Shown: positions 18,144 through 26,273 of the stretch, piece by piece
How the letters are laid out: every line of letters starts with the position of its first letter
Numbering within the stretch: the first letter of the stretch is position 1
Assembly: GCA_027492035.1 (NCBI GenBank)
Contig: JAOZFT010000008.1
Location: forward strand, 1-62,419
Source of the DNA: Thermoproteota archaeon
GTDB lineage: Archaea > Korarchaeota > JAOZGF01 > JAOZFZ01
Direction: 5' to 3'
Length of the DNA stretch: 62,419 nucleotides
The notes under the pieces: model-generated
Databases searched by the model: none
What the model was told of the DNA's origin: nothing
What the model saw: the letters and a program-made list of their open reading frames with translations, nothing else
Position numbers and translations under genes: made by a program

Positions 18144-18869
18144 TTGTACAAAAGGGTATATGAGTTTTTTAAAAGAATAGTCGAGAGGGAGCAATTACTT
18201 CAAGAAAAGATTTCATGTGAAATACTTATTCCACCCCCTAAACTTCCTTCCAAAGAGTATGCCTTAGAAAAAGGGAGGGAAGTTATTTTACAATGCAGAT
18301 TCAGGAATTCAATAGGGCAAGCCTTCACAAGCAAACCTAAAGAGTACAAAGGGAAAATAAAAGATGTCCTAAAAATGGTTTTTGGAAAAGAAAGCGAGAA
18401 AGCAATTTTCTTTTCAGTTTTAAACGCAGTTTTTAGGGAGTTAGGTTTCATAGAAGGAACTGTTCACTGCAAAGGAGTTGAAGCTGAACTTTGTGGGGTA
18501 AAAATGGCTGATTACGCTTCAAAAAAATTCAGTAAAGTGAAGATAGTGCATATAGGTTACCAACCAGGCCATATAAAGGCTTTGATAAATAAATTCGGGG
18601 AAGAAAATGTTCTAGTCACAGATTTAAACCCTGAAAACATAGGGAAAAGTAAGTTCGGTACAAAAATAATCGATGGATCATTAAATAAACAAGTAATTAC
18701 GGGTGCAGGAATAGTTTTTGTCACAGGCAGCACTATCATAAACAACACTTTACCCGAAATTCTGAAATACTGTAAAATTAAAGGAATTGAAGTTTTGATG
18801 TACGGCGTAACAGGTAAAGCAGCTGCCAAAATATTAAATATAAAAAATTTTTGTCCATATGGACATTAA
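18144..18869 (+). CDS. DUF364 (putative metal-chelation domain) protein
   Basis: This 241-residue protein matches the DUF4213/DUF364 pair. The N-terminal half has RNSIGQAFTSKPKEYKG (about residue 52). The C-terminal Rossmann-like DUF364 half has KIVHIGYQPGHIKALINKF (about 132-150), LVTDLNPENIG and a VFVTGSTIINNTLPEIL core. DUF364 is proposed, from structure, to chelate heavy metals and is often found next to metal or NitT/TauT-like ABC transporters. It begins 26 nt after the ATPase and is surely in the same operon. The start is a TTG with a somewhat distant AGAGGG. The transporter may thus handle a metal or metal chelate, which is inference. Confidence 0.83.
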   Translation: MYKRVYEFFKRIVEREQLLQEKISCEILIPPPKLPSKEYALEKGREVILQCRFRNSIGQAFTSKPKEYKGKIKDVLKMVFGKESEKAIFFSVLNAVFRELGFIEGTVHCKGVEAELCGVKMADYASKKFSKVKIVHIGYQPGHIKALINKFGEENVLVTDLNPENIGKSKFGTKIIDGSLNKQVITGAGIVFVTGSTIINNTLPEILKYCKIKGIEVLMYGVTGKAAAKILNIKNFCPYGH

Positions 18870-19087
18870 AAGAATAAAAATGCAGATTCCATAAATTTTA
18901 GAGAAAGTACATGGAGGAAAACTTAACTATCTAAGTAAAGACAAACACTGAAAATTGAAAAAAGACATGGAAGTTTACTTAAAAAACTAGTTTTAACCAC
19001 ATTAATATTCATGGAAACATTTATTGTGAGAGGCAGAAAACTGCAAGGTAAAAGGAGTTCCTTAGAAAAAATGAAGAAGGCGAGAAG

Positions 19088-19309
19088 ATGTACCCTTCCC
19101 TACAGAAAATTGTTGTAGACAAAGAAATTAAGTTAAAAGACCTCCTTTTAAAACTAGGGAAAGAATACTTATACTCCTATGAAAGGAACACTTTAGGGGT
19201 TTATGTAAAAAATAGAGCAGTATATCCTTCAATGATTTTGAAACCCGGCGATGAAGTAATTATTTATCCTGTAATAGCTGGAGGGACAGGGTCAGGAATA
19301 AGTTGCTAG
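19088..19309 (+). CDS. MoaD/ThiS-type ubiquitin-like protein with a seven-residue tail after Gly-Gly
   Basis: This 73-residue beta-grasp protein has a basic N-terminal strand, an amphipathic LKDLLLKLGKEYLYSYE helix, a VYVKNRAVYPSMILKPGDEVIIYPVIAGG core and the diagnostic Gly-Gly at residues 65-66. MoaD, ThiS and SAMP proteins normally end at this Gly-Gly, which is adenylated and thiolated. Here a TGSGISC tail follows, so the protein would need trimming before activation, as shown for QbsE-type ThiS relatives that are processed by JAMM proteases. The start has an AAGGCGAG site. No JAMM protease or E1-like enzyme is visible in the window. Sulfur carrier for a cofactor and protein modifier are both possible. 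Confidence 0.75.
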   Translation: MYPSLQKIVVDKEIKLKDLLLKLGKEYLYSYERNTLGVYVKNRAVYPSMILKPGDEVIIYPVIAGGTGSGISC

Positions 19310-20343
19310 ATAAATTAAGCAAGGTAATATTGAGCTTGTAGGAATTAGTAGAGAGTTTAGGGTTCCAGAAAACGAAGTGGGAGGGCTATTTAAAGGAAAA
19401 AGTTGCCTTAGTACTGCGACTATTTACACAAGAGCTTCATCACACTCCAAGAAAGCAACTTAGATAAGTAACATCTTTTGCTGAAAAATTATACGGAACG
19501 ATGAGTCACAAGGAAAAGAGGTTGCACTTAGATTCAAATTAGGAAGAAAATTAAAAATATCCTTTTAGGAAGATAAAGAATAGGGCTGCATAGGTGGAGT
19601 TTCCGTAAATTTCAGTTCATTACAGAATATAGGCTGAATTAAATGGAATTTTTATAATTCATGTTAATACTAAGGATACTTCTACTTACTGCCCCGATAC
19701 GTGGGGCAAAAACTAAGCCTGAATGGACAATATAGAGTTCAAAAATGCAGAAGATTTAGATTATAAGCGGATAGAAACGTTATAGGAGCTTAAAACATTA
19801 GATTAGAACGAATAAATGTGAGGGGCACAATTCCCTGCGAAAACCCATTACTGAACCTGAGGCGGGAAGGCTCTCCGCTACAAACAATATCAAAAAGTTA
19901 TAGAGTATCGGAAACTCGAACAGTTAATCAGCAACATGGAATTTGACACGGAAAAAGTAAACTTTTTAAAAAATAAAAATTTAAAAGCAAAAGGTTTACT
20001 TAATTAGATATACTAAAGTTGCTTTTAACAAAGTTAGGCGAGCAATTGTAGTTTAAGAGGGTAAATGAGTCTAAAGCCAAAAGTTTTTATTTTTTGGCAT
20101 AAGTGGAAATCTTCAAAAAATTTTTCTGTGACATATTTGTTTTAAGGGGGTTCCTATTTTATTCGTGTTCAGCCTCCTATATCCTTTCTAGGCCTTCGTT
20201 AATATTTTAAAACTAGATTTCTATTTTTGTTTTCTTTCTTAGGTTAAAAGGTTGTTTTCTTTCATTTTCTAAATAAAATAAAAGATAATTTTAAATGATG
20301 TAACTTATTAAAAGATAAGGTGATGGCGCCGAAGGTGGATAAA
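19310..20343. other. Non-coding, probably decayed region
   Basis: About one kilobase contains no frame of gene length. Short coding-like stretches with interrupting stops suggest degenerate genes: for example, a 40-codon plus-strand stretch at about 19320-19461 runs directly after the MoaD-like gene. A second stretch around 19780-19990 hops between frames. A GC-rich stem-loop sits at 19690-19708. MoaD-like genes are often next to tungsten aldehyde:ferredoxin oxidoreductase genes, and the text near 19800-19870 faintly recalls that family's LERxxNVREG region, but I cannot support that call. Confidence 0.4.
19690..19708. repeat. GC-rich stem-loop in AT-rich region
   Basis: Perfect 6-base arms TGCCCC and GGGGCA flank a 7-base loop. 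It stands out in a region that is otherwise mostly A and T. Role unknown. Confidence 0.4.
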
Positions 20344-21822
20344 ATGAAAGAAGAATCGGAAAGCGAACTTGAAACCACTGTAGGAACATCTGAGGCTATT
20401 CAATCCCTTAAAAAATTAACGGAGAACTTCTTTGTAAGAAAAATTCTGCGAAGTTTAACTTCTTACTGTGAAAGGGACAAAGCTAACCGTTTAGAGGTCG
20501 CTCTTGAACTTTACACAGGTGTTAGAAAGGATGCTTGCTTCAAATGCAAAACAGCCGAAAAACTTCTTAAACCTGTGATTGAAAAATCAGCTAAAACTTT
20601 CGGTGTAACTCCTGAAGGTTTGAAAGAGAAATTCAAAGAAGCTTACTGGAGACGTGGATTAGTTAATGTTATTAAAGGAATTAGTTTCTTCGGTGTACAA
20701 AGACCTTTTGTCCCTGGAGCTCCCTTCCAAGTAGTCTGGAACATAACTAAAGCATGTAACTTAAGGTGTAAACATTGTTATGAGAAAGCAGGGAAACCTG
20801 CATCTGACGAATTAAACACTGAAGAAGCAATCAAGGGAATTGATATTTTGGCTGATGCAGGGGTAGTCATTCTAGCATTTTCAGGGGGTGAACCCACAGT
20901 CAGACCTGATATTTTGAAACTTGTAAGGCATGCTTCAGAAAGGGAAATTTATGTTGCAATGGCTACAAACGGAACTCTGCTTTCAAAAAAGAGAGTTAAT
21001 GAACTAAAAGAAGCAGGTTTACAGTTTGTGCAAATAAGTCTCGACGGAAGCACATCTGAAACCCATGACAGTTTCAGAGGAACCCTTGGAACCTTTGAAA
21101 AAACAGTTCAAGGAATAAAAAACTGTGTAGAGCAGGGATTATTTGTTGAAATAGCCACTACAGTTACCAAACACAACCTTGCAGAAGTTCCAAGTTTAAT
21201 AGAATTAGCTGAGAAATTGGGGGTAAACTGGTTCATGCATTACAACTTTGTTCCTGTAGGTAGAGGAAAAGAAATAGTAGCACTTGATTTATCCCCTGAA
21301 GAAAGAGAGCAACTGTTAAAAACTTTATGGGAAGAAATGAAGAAAAGGAAAATAGAGGTGCTTTCAACAGCTCCCCAGTTTTCAATGGTTGCCCTAATGA
21401 TGGAAGGGGCAGACAGTTCAGAGTTAGTTATGCCAACCCATTTCTACAACCCTCACCTAGGAGGACAACTGAAAAATTTAGCTGAGTTTATAGGGGGATG
21501 TGGTGCAGGCAGGTTTTATATTTCAATAGAACCAAACGGGGACATGTACCCCTGTGTTTTCTTCCCCCACGAACAAGAAGTAAAAATTGGGAACTTGTTG
21601 AAAGACGACTTTGAAGATCTGTGGAGGAACTCTCCAATACTTAAGACATTAAGAAATAAAGACATACTTTATGAGAACTGTGGATCCTGCGTGTACAGAT
21701 ATGTTTGTGGAGGATGTAGAGCTAGGGCATACAATTACTTCCATGACCTAAAAGCACCTGATCCAGGTTGTACATTAAATAAGGAGCACTACAGGAGATT
21801 AGTTACGCAAATAAATGCTTAA
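20344..21822 (+). CDS. Radical SAM/SPASM protein with a helical N-terminal domain
   Basis: The radical SAM cluster motif is C138-x3-C142-x2-C145 in NITKACNLRCKHCYEKAG. FSGGEPTVRPD and ISLDGSTSETHDSFRG follow, and then a C-terminal SPASM domain with CGAGRFYISIEPNGDMYPC and CGSCVYRYVCGGCRARAY for auxiliary 4Fe-4S clusters. This is the architecture of heme-pathway AhbC/AhbD, NirJ and peptide-maturation enzymes. The N-terminal 130 residues form a separate domain that is mostly helical and has a Cys pair (DACFKCKTAEKL). The frame opens at GTG 20320, but GAAGGTGG lies 5 nt before the ATG at 20344, which I prefer. No heme or peptide precursor gene is adjacent; the substrate is unknown. Confidence 0.88.
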   Translation: MKEESESELETTVGTSEAIQSLKKLTENFFVRKILRSLTSYCERDKANRLEVALELYTGVRKDACFKCKTAEKLLKPVIEKSAKTFGVTPEGLKEKFKEAYWRRGLVNVIKGISFFGVQRPFVPGAPFQVVWNITKACNLRCKHCYEKAGKPASDELNTEEAIKGIDILADAGVVILAFSGGEPTVRPDILKLVRHASEREIYVAMATNGTLLSKKRVNELKEAGLQFVQISLDGSTSETHDSFRGTLGTFEKTVQGIKNCVEQGLFVEIATTVTKHNLAEVPSLIELAEKLGVNWFMHYNFVPVGRGKEIVALDLSPEEREQLLKTLWEEMKKRKIEVLSTAPQFSMVALMMEGADSSELVMPTHFYNPHLGGQLKNLAEFIGGCGAGRFYISIEPNGDMYPCVFFPHEQEVKIGNLLKDDFEDLWRNSPILKTLRNKDILYENCGSCVYRYVCGGCRARAYNYFHDLKAPDPGCTLNKEHYRRLVTQINA

Positions 21823-21876
21823 AAACGAGGAAACCCTTTCTCTTCCATTAAAAAAGAGGAGGAAGATGAATGAGAG

Positions 21877-23286
21877 ATGAAGATATTATTTATTGTTCCT
21901 AACTCAACATATGCCTTAAGAAACGTTTTAAATGTGACAGGTCCTCCCCTAGGTATAGGGTACTTAGCTTCTTATGTTAGAAGCGAAAACAGTTTTAAAC
22001 CATATATCTTAGACGCATTAACTCTCAATTTTAGAGTAAAGGACGTTTTGAAAGAAGTGGAGAAAATTAACCCTGACGTGGTAGGCTTAAGCATTAATTT
22101 CACCCCCTCAATATATGACGGTTATGAATTAGCTGAAGCAATAAAGGAATTCAATCCAGGAACAACTGTAGTAGCAGGGGGTTTACATGTCACCTTTACC
22201 CCCACGGAAACATTAAACTCTTCAAAAGCAATTGATGTAGTGGTTAGGGGAGAGGGTGAAGAAACACTCCTTGAACTTTTAAAGAAACTGAAACAGAACG
22301 AGCCATTAAACAGTGTTGAAGGAATATCTTATAGGGATGGGAATCAAGTAAAGAACAACCCAAACAGACCATTAATAAAAAACCTTGACACTTTACCTTT
22401 TCCAGCTTACGATTTAATGCCTATGGAAAAGTACAGAATGGGTAAAACAAGGTTCAGCACGATAATTACAAGTAGGGGATGCCCCTTTAAATGCATTTTT
22501 TGTTCATCCTCAAGGCTTTACGGCAGCACATGGAGGGTCAGAAGCCCTGAAAACGTCGTTAAAGAACTTGAAATGTTAAATAGGGAGTATAAAATTAATG
22601 AAGTGGAGTTTATAGATGACAATTTCACTTTAAACCCGAAAAGAGCAATTAAAATAGCTGAATTAATAAAAGAGAAAGCTTTGAGTATTTCATGGTCATG
22701 TTCATCAAGGGTAGACACTATTGTGAGGTTCCCTGAAATCCTTAAAAAAATTAAAGAGGCAGGATGCCATACAATCTATGTAGGGGTAGAATCTGGAGTT
22801 CAAAGAATCCTCAACATAGCAAATAAAGGAACAACTGTTAAACAAATTGAAAAAGCTTTCAAATTTATTAGAGAAGCAGGTTTAAAAGTTGTAGGCAGTT
22901 TCATGATCGGTTTCCCTACAGAAAGGGTAGAAGATGTTAAGAAAACAATAAATTTCGCAAAAAAACTTAGACCTGACATTGCACAGTTTTCAATTGTCAC
23001 CCCTTACCCAGGGACTCCCTTGTTTGATAAAGTAAGGGCTGAAAAAAAAATTTTAACATTAGACTGGAGAAAATATGATGTGTTAAACCCTGTAATAAAA
23101 CTAGATGAAATAACACCTGAAGCCTTAACCAACTTACTAAAACAAGCTTACATAAGTTTTTACGGTAGATTTTCATTCTTGGTTGAACAAATAAAGAATA
23201 AAAATTTCTTTCTTTTGAAAAAGGGGATTGGAGCTTTCTTCCAGTATTTACGAAACAAGATCTTGAAGAAAAACATGTTGTTTTAG
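21877..23286 (+). CDS. B12-binding-domain radical SAM protein
   Basis: This 469-residue member of the COG1032 family has an N-terminal B12-binding-like Rossmann domain. It runs from FIVPNS through PPLGIGYLASYV and NPDVVGLSINF to VVAGGLHVTFTPTETL. The radical SAM motif follows, C202-x3-C206-x2-C209, in ITSRGCPFKCIFCSSS. The C-terminal TIM-barrel parts are typical: EVEFIDDNFTLNPKRAI, GVESGVQRIL and VTPYPGTPLFDKV. These enzymes do methyl transfers or rearrangements on lipids, tetrapyrroles or hopanoids and cannot be assigned by sequence alone. It lies 54 nt after the SPASM gene and 20 nt before the next radical SAM gene. Confidence 0.9.
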   Translation: MKILFIVPNSTYALRNVLNVTGPPLGIGYLASYVRSENSFKPYILDALTLNFRVKDVLKEVEKINPDVVGLSINFTPSIYDGYELAEAIKEFNPGTTVVAGGLHVTFTPTETLNSSKAIDVVVRGEGEETLLELLKKLKQNEPLNSVEGISYRDGNQVKNNPNRPLIKNLDTLPFPAYDLMPMEKYRMGKTRFSTIITSRGCPFKCIFCSSSRLYGSTWRVRSPENVVKELEMLNREYKINEVEFIDDNFTLNPKRAIKIAELIKEKALSISWSCSSRVDTIVRFPEILKKIKEAGCHTIYVGVESGVQRILNIANKGTTVKQIEKAFKFIREAGLKVVGSFMIGFPTERVEDVKKTINFAKKLRPDIAQFSIVTPYPGTPLFDKVRAEKKILTLDWRKYDVLNPVIKLDEITPEALTNLLKQAYISFYGRFSFLVEQIKNKNFFLLKKGIGAFFQYLRNKILKKNMLF

Positions 23287-23306
23287 TCTTGGGGGCAGGA
23301 AAAGAA

Positions 23307-24857
23307 ATGAAAGGATATGAAATAGTTTTAACAGGAGACAGGACAATGATGAGCGATTACGGAGGAGGACTTTTTCTAGGTTTCATTTCAACAGGGCCCT
23401 CAAAAGGGTTCATTCCCACACCCTTACTTTTCAAGTTTGTTTTTAAACCAGTACCTGTAATTGACGGCGGAAGAGCTTTACTTGCACCCCATGGTTTAAG
23501 AAGGATAGAGGCTGCTTTACTTGAGAACGGTTTTAGTGAAGATGAAGTAGTTATTTCACCCCCTGAAGCTTTACATGAAACAATAGGGTCCTCCACCAAA
23601 ATAATAGGTATCCACTCTCACGACCACTTAGGAAGGGGACCAGCCACCACCACAATGTCGGGAGAAACAGGCATAATACATGAAGAACCTTTATCAGCTT
23701 ACGGTTTCAGGAAACTTGTCACAAGCAAAATAATACAGAAGACAAGGAAAAAAGGCGCTGTAGTTGTTGCTGGAGGCCCAGGAGCTTGGCAATTCAGAAA
23801 GGAAGACATGGGAAGACTGGGTGTAGACCTTGTCGTTTGCGGTGAAGGGGAAAAATACGTACCGAAAATTTTCAAGGAAATAATTGAAGGGGAAAAATTT
23901 GAGAAACCGGCAATACTTCATGTTCCAGTTGAAGAAATACCTAAACCTGAAGAAATACCTGCTTTGAAAGGTGCAACAATAGGTGGGTTAATTGAAGTGT
24001 CAAGAGGATGTGGTAGAGGATGTAGTTTCTGTAGAGCCAACTTAAGACCCTTAAGGCATAGACCACTTGAGGAAATAAAGAAAGATGTTGAGATAAATGT
24101 GAAGTATGGACAGAGAGGAGTATGTCTCCATTCAGAAGACATTTTTAGGTATGGTTCAACCCCCTTCCAAGTATCACATAAAAAAGTTGTTAAGCTATTT
24201 AAAACAGTTGAAGCAGTTGAAGGAGCGAAAGTAAATAGCTTCAGCCACGCAAACCTTTCATCGATAGCAGCCTATCCAGAAACAGTTGAAGCAGTAGCTG
24301 AAATAATAGGAACAAGCAAAGAGAAATGGATAGGATATGAAACAGGGATTGAAACAGGAAGTTCACGGTTGATAGAGAAACACATGAAACATAAACCATA
24401 CCCCTTCAAACCATCAGAATGGAAAGAAGTTGTGGAGGAAGCATTTGCAGTAAGCATAGAGAACGGCTTAATTCCAGCAGCAACGTTAATAGTTAATTTG
24501 CCAGGAGAAGAAGAAAAGGATGTAGTTGAAACAGTTGAGTTAATAGAGAACCTGAAAAACTACAAAAGCCTAATAGTTCCTCTGCTTTACGTAAACCCAT
24601 TTAACCCGTTAGATAAAAGAATAAAATTTGTTGAGGACTCAAAACCTTACCACTGGGAACTATACAAAGTTATATGGGAACACAATATGAAATGGGTTTC
24701 TGCTTTAGTTAAGGAATACACAAGAGAAAACAAGTTGTCTTCAAAGATTTTCCTAAAGTTTCTGATACTAGCCATAGAGAAATTCTTTAACAGAAAAGCA
24801 ACTGAATTCATAGAGGAAAGAATGCTTCAACAAAAAAAGGCATGTATTCCAAGGTAA
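23307..24857 (+). CDS. Archaeal radical SAM protein, B12-binding-like N-terminus
   Basis: This protein of about 516 residues carries C235-x3-C239-x2-C242 in EVSRGCGRGCSFCRANLRPL. It is preceded by a Rossmann-like part with GAVVVAGGPGAWQF and VDLVVCGEGEKYVPKIF that resembles a B12-binding domain. The family-specific N-terminus (LTGDRTMMSDYGG) and KIIGIHSHDHLGRGPAT are distinctive of an archaeal group without assigned function. The C-terminus has IGYETGIETGSSRLIEKHM and a basic helical tail. The frame opens at a TTG (23289); the ATG at 23307 is preceded by GGGGGCAGGA and is more likely. It is third in a row of radical SAM genes, so joint action on one substrate is plausible. Confidence 0.87.
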   Translation: MKGYEIVLTGDRTMMSDYGGGLFLGFISTGPSKGFIPTPLLFKFVFKPVPVIDGGRALLAPHGLRRIEAALLENGFSEDEVVISPPEALHETIGSSTKIIGIHSHDHLGRGPATTTMSGETGIIHEEPLSAYGFRKLVTSKIIQKTRKKGAVVVAGGPGAWQFRKEDMGRLGVDLVVCGEGEKYVPKIFKEIIEGEKFEKPAILHVPVEEIPKPEEIPALKGATIGGLIEVSRGCGRGCSFCRANLRPLRHRPLEEIKKDVEINVKYGQRGVCLHSEDIFRYGSTPFQVSHKKVVKLFKTVEAVEGAKVNSFSHANLSSIAAYPETVEAVAEIIGTSKEKWIGYETGIETGSSRLIEKHMKHKPYPFKPSEWKEVVEEAFAVSIENGLIPAATLIVNLPGEEEKDVVETVELIENLKNYKSLIVPLLYVNPFNPLDKRIKFVEDSKPYHWELYKVIWEHNMKWVSALVKEYTRENKLSSKIFLKFLILAIEKFFNRKATEFIEERMLQQKKACIPR

Positions 24858-25121
24858 GAACAAAAACAGAGGGCTTCAACACTGCCATAAAAGGAATATA
24901 AAAGGATAACTCTTTCTCTACTCTTTTCCTAGAAAAAATTATTTAAGAAAGGAACCCTCCCCTTTTAAGAAAAAAATAAAGCGTTACTTTTTAAAAATTC
25001 ATAAAATAAAGTTTTCCAGACGAAATATTGCGTAAAGTTAAGTAAATAGAAGAAACAAAAACCCTTTATAGATTTTCTTTTCCTTAAAAGGTTTTCTCTT
25101 AAATAGAGAAAGGTGGAAAAA

Positions 25122-25349
25122 TTGGCTATACCTGGCTATGTAGAGTATAAGAGAAGAGAATTTTGTAACGACATAAAATGCCCTATACAGTTAACCTTAA
25201 ACAAAGAAAAACCTGGCTCTGAAAAATATGAAAAGATAAGAGAAACATGCAGAACAGACTGTAAATTTACAGCCTGGCAATTCCATCACTGGCTAATAGA
25301 TAAAGGCTACTTGATAATTAAACCTATTAAAAATGAAGGGGGTGTTTAG
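25122..25349 (+). CDS. Small four-cysteine protein, aldolase-linked, unknown function
   Basis: The 75-residue protein has two Cys pairs, FCNDIKC and ETCRTDC, and a conserved-looking C-terminal segment AWQFHHWLIDKGYLIIKP. Four Cys plus His residues suggest a zinc or Fe-S site. I do not recognise a characterised family. The frame opens at GTG 25113, but AGGTGG ends 5 nt before the TTG at 25122, which is the better start. Its stop is 2 nt from the aldolase ATG and the aldolase ribosome site lies inside its 3' end, so the two are tightly coupled; it may be a subunit or regulator of the aldolase. Confidence 0.75.
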   Translation: MAIPGYVEYKRREFCNDIKCPIQLTLNKEKPGSEKYEKIRETCRTDCKFTAWQFHHWLIDKGYLIIKPIKNEGGV

Positions 25350-25351
25350 AA

Positions 25352-26140
25352 ATGGAGTGGGGTATGAAAAATAGGCTTTCAAGACTCATACAAAAAGATG
25401 GTAGAGCACTTTTCCTTCCAATAGACCATGGATATTTTCAAGGCCCTGTTCATAAGTTAGAAGAACCTGGCAAAACAGTAGAACCCCTCCTTCCATATGC
25501 AGACGGGATCATGCTCACACGGGGGGTTCTCCGCTCATGCATAAAACCCTCTATTTCAAAACCAGTTATTTTAAGAGTTTCAGGTGGAACAAGCATAATA
25601 GGAGAAGATTTATCCAACGAAGAAATAACTACTTCAGTGAAAGAAGCCATTAAACTCAACGCCAGCGCAGTTTCTGCTTCAATTTATGTAGGAAGCAAAT
25701 ACGAACATCAGACACTTATGAGTTTATCAAAATTGGTAAACGAGTGTGAGGAGTACGGCATACCTGTAATGGCTGTTACAGCAGTAGGTAGAGAACTTGA
25801 AAAACGTGAAGCAAGATATCTAGCTTTAAGTTGCAGAATAGCAGCTGAACTAGGTGCAAGAGTAGTAAAAACATATTATTGCAGAGAAAACTTTGAAAAA
25901 GTAGTTAAGGGTTGCCCAGTTCCTGTTGTAATTGCAGGAGGCCCAAAAGTTGAGTCAGAATTCGAGGTTTTCAGTTTTGTTTATGACGCTTTACAAAAAG
26001 GGGCGATAGGAGTAAATCTGGGCCGGAACATTTGGCAAAACAATTACCCTGTAGCCATGATTAAAGCAATTAGAGCAATTATACATGAAGATGCAACACC
26101 TAAGGAAGCTCAGCAAGTATTTGAAGAAGAGAAGAAATAA
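25352..26140 (+). CDS. DeoC/LacD-type class I aldolase, LsrF/AroA' family
   Basis: This 262-residue TIM-barrel aldolase has FLPIDHGYFQGP (D25 region), ISKPVILRVSGGTS and a Schiff-base lysine in GARVVKTYYC (K173). The phosphate-binding segment is VIAGGPK followed by GAIGVNLGRNIWQ. Relatives include LsrF thiolase, archaeal fructose-1,6-bisphosphate aldolase and 2-amino-3,7-dideoxy-D-threo-hept-6-ulosonate synthase of the archaeal aromatic pathway. No dehydroquinate synthase II gene is adjacent, which weakens the last option. It is translated from an ATG behind GGGGGTG and is coupled to the small Cys protein. A zinc dehydrogenase follows 133 nt downstream and may act on the same sugar. Confidence 0.87.
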   Translation: MEWGMKNRLSRLIQKDGRALFLPIDHGYFQGPVHKLEEPGKTVEPLLPYADGIMLTRGVLRSCIKPSISKPVILRVSGGTSIIGEDLSNEEITTSVKEAIKLNASAVSASIYVGSKYEHQTLMSLSKLVNECEEYGIPVMAVTAVGRELEKREARYLALSCRIAAELGARVVKTYYCRENFEKVVKGCPVPVVIAGGPKVESEFEVFSFVYDALQKGAIGVNLGRNIWQNNYPVAMIKAIRAIIHEDATPKEAQQVFEEEKK

Positions 26141-26273
26141 TTGAAATGAAAATTCATCAACATAAGAAAAACACTTCTTTAAAAAAGGAATTCAAGAAGC
26201 CTTAAAAAACCTTTTTTCTGAACCCTTTTAAAGCTTTTAAGAATAAAGGATCAAATTTAAGAGGAAATTTTTC

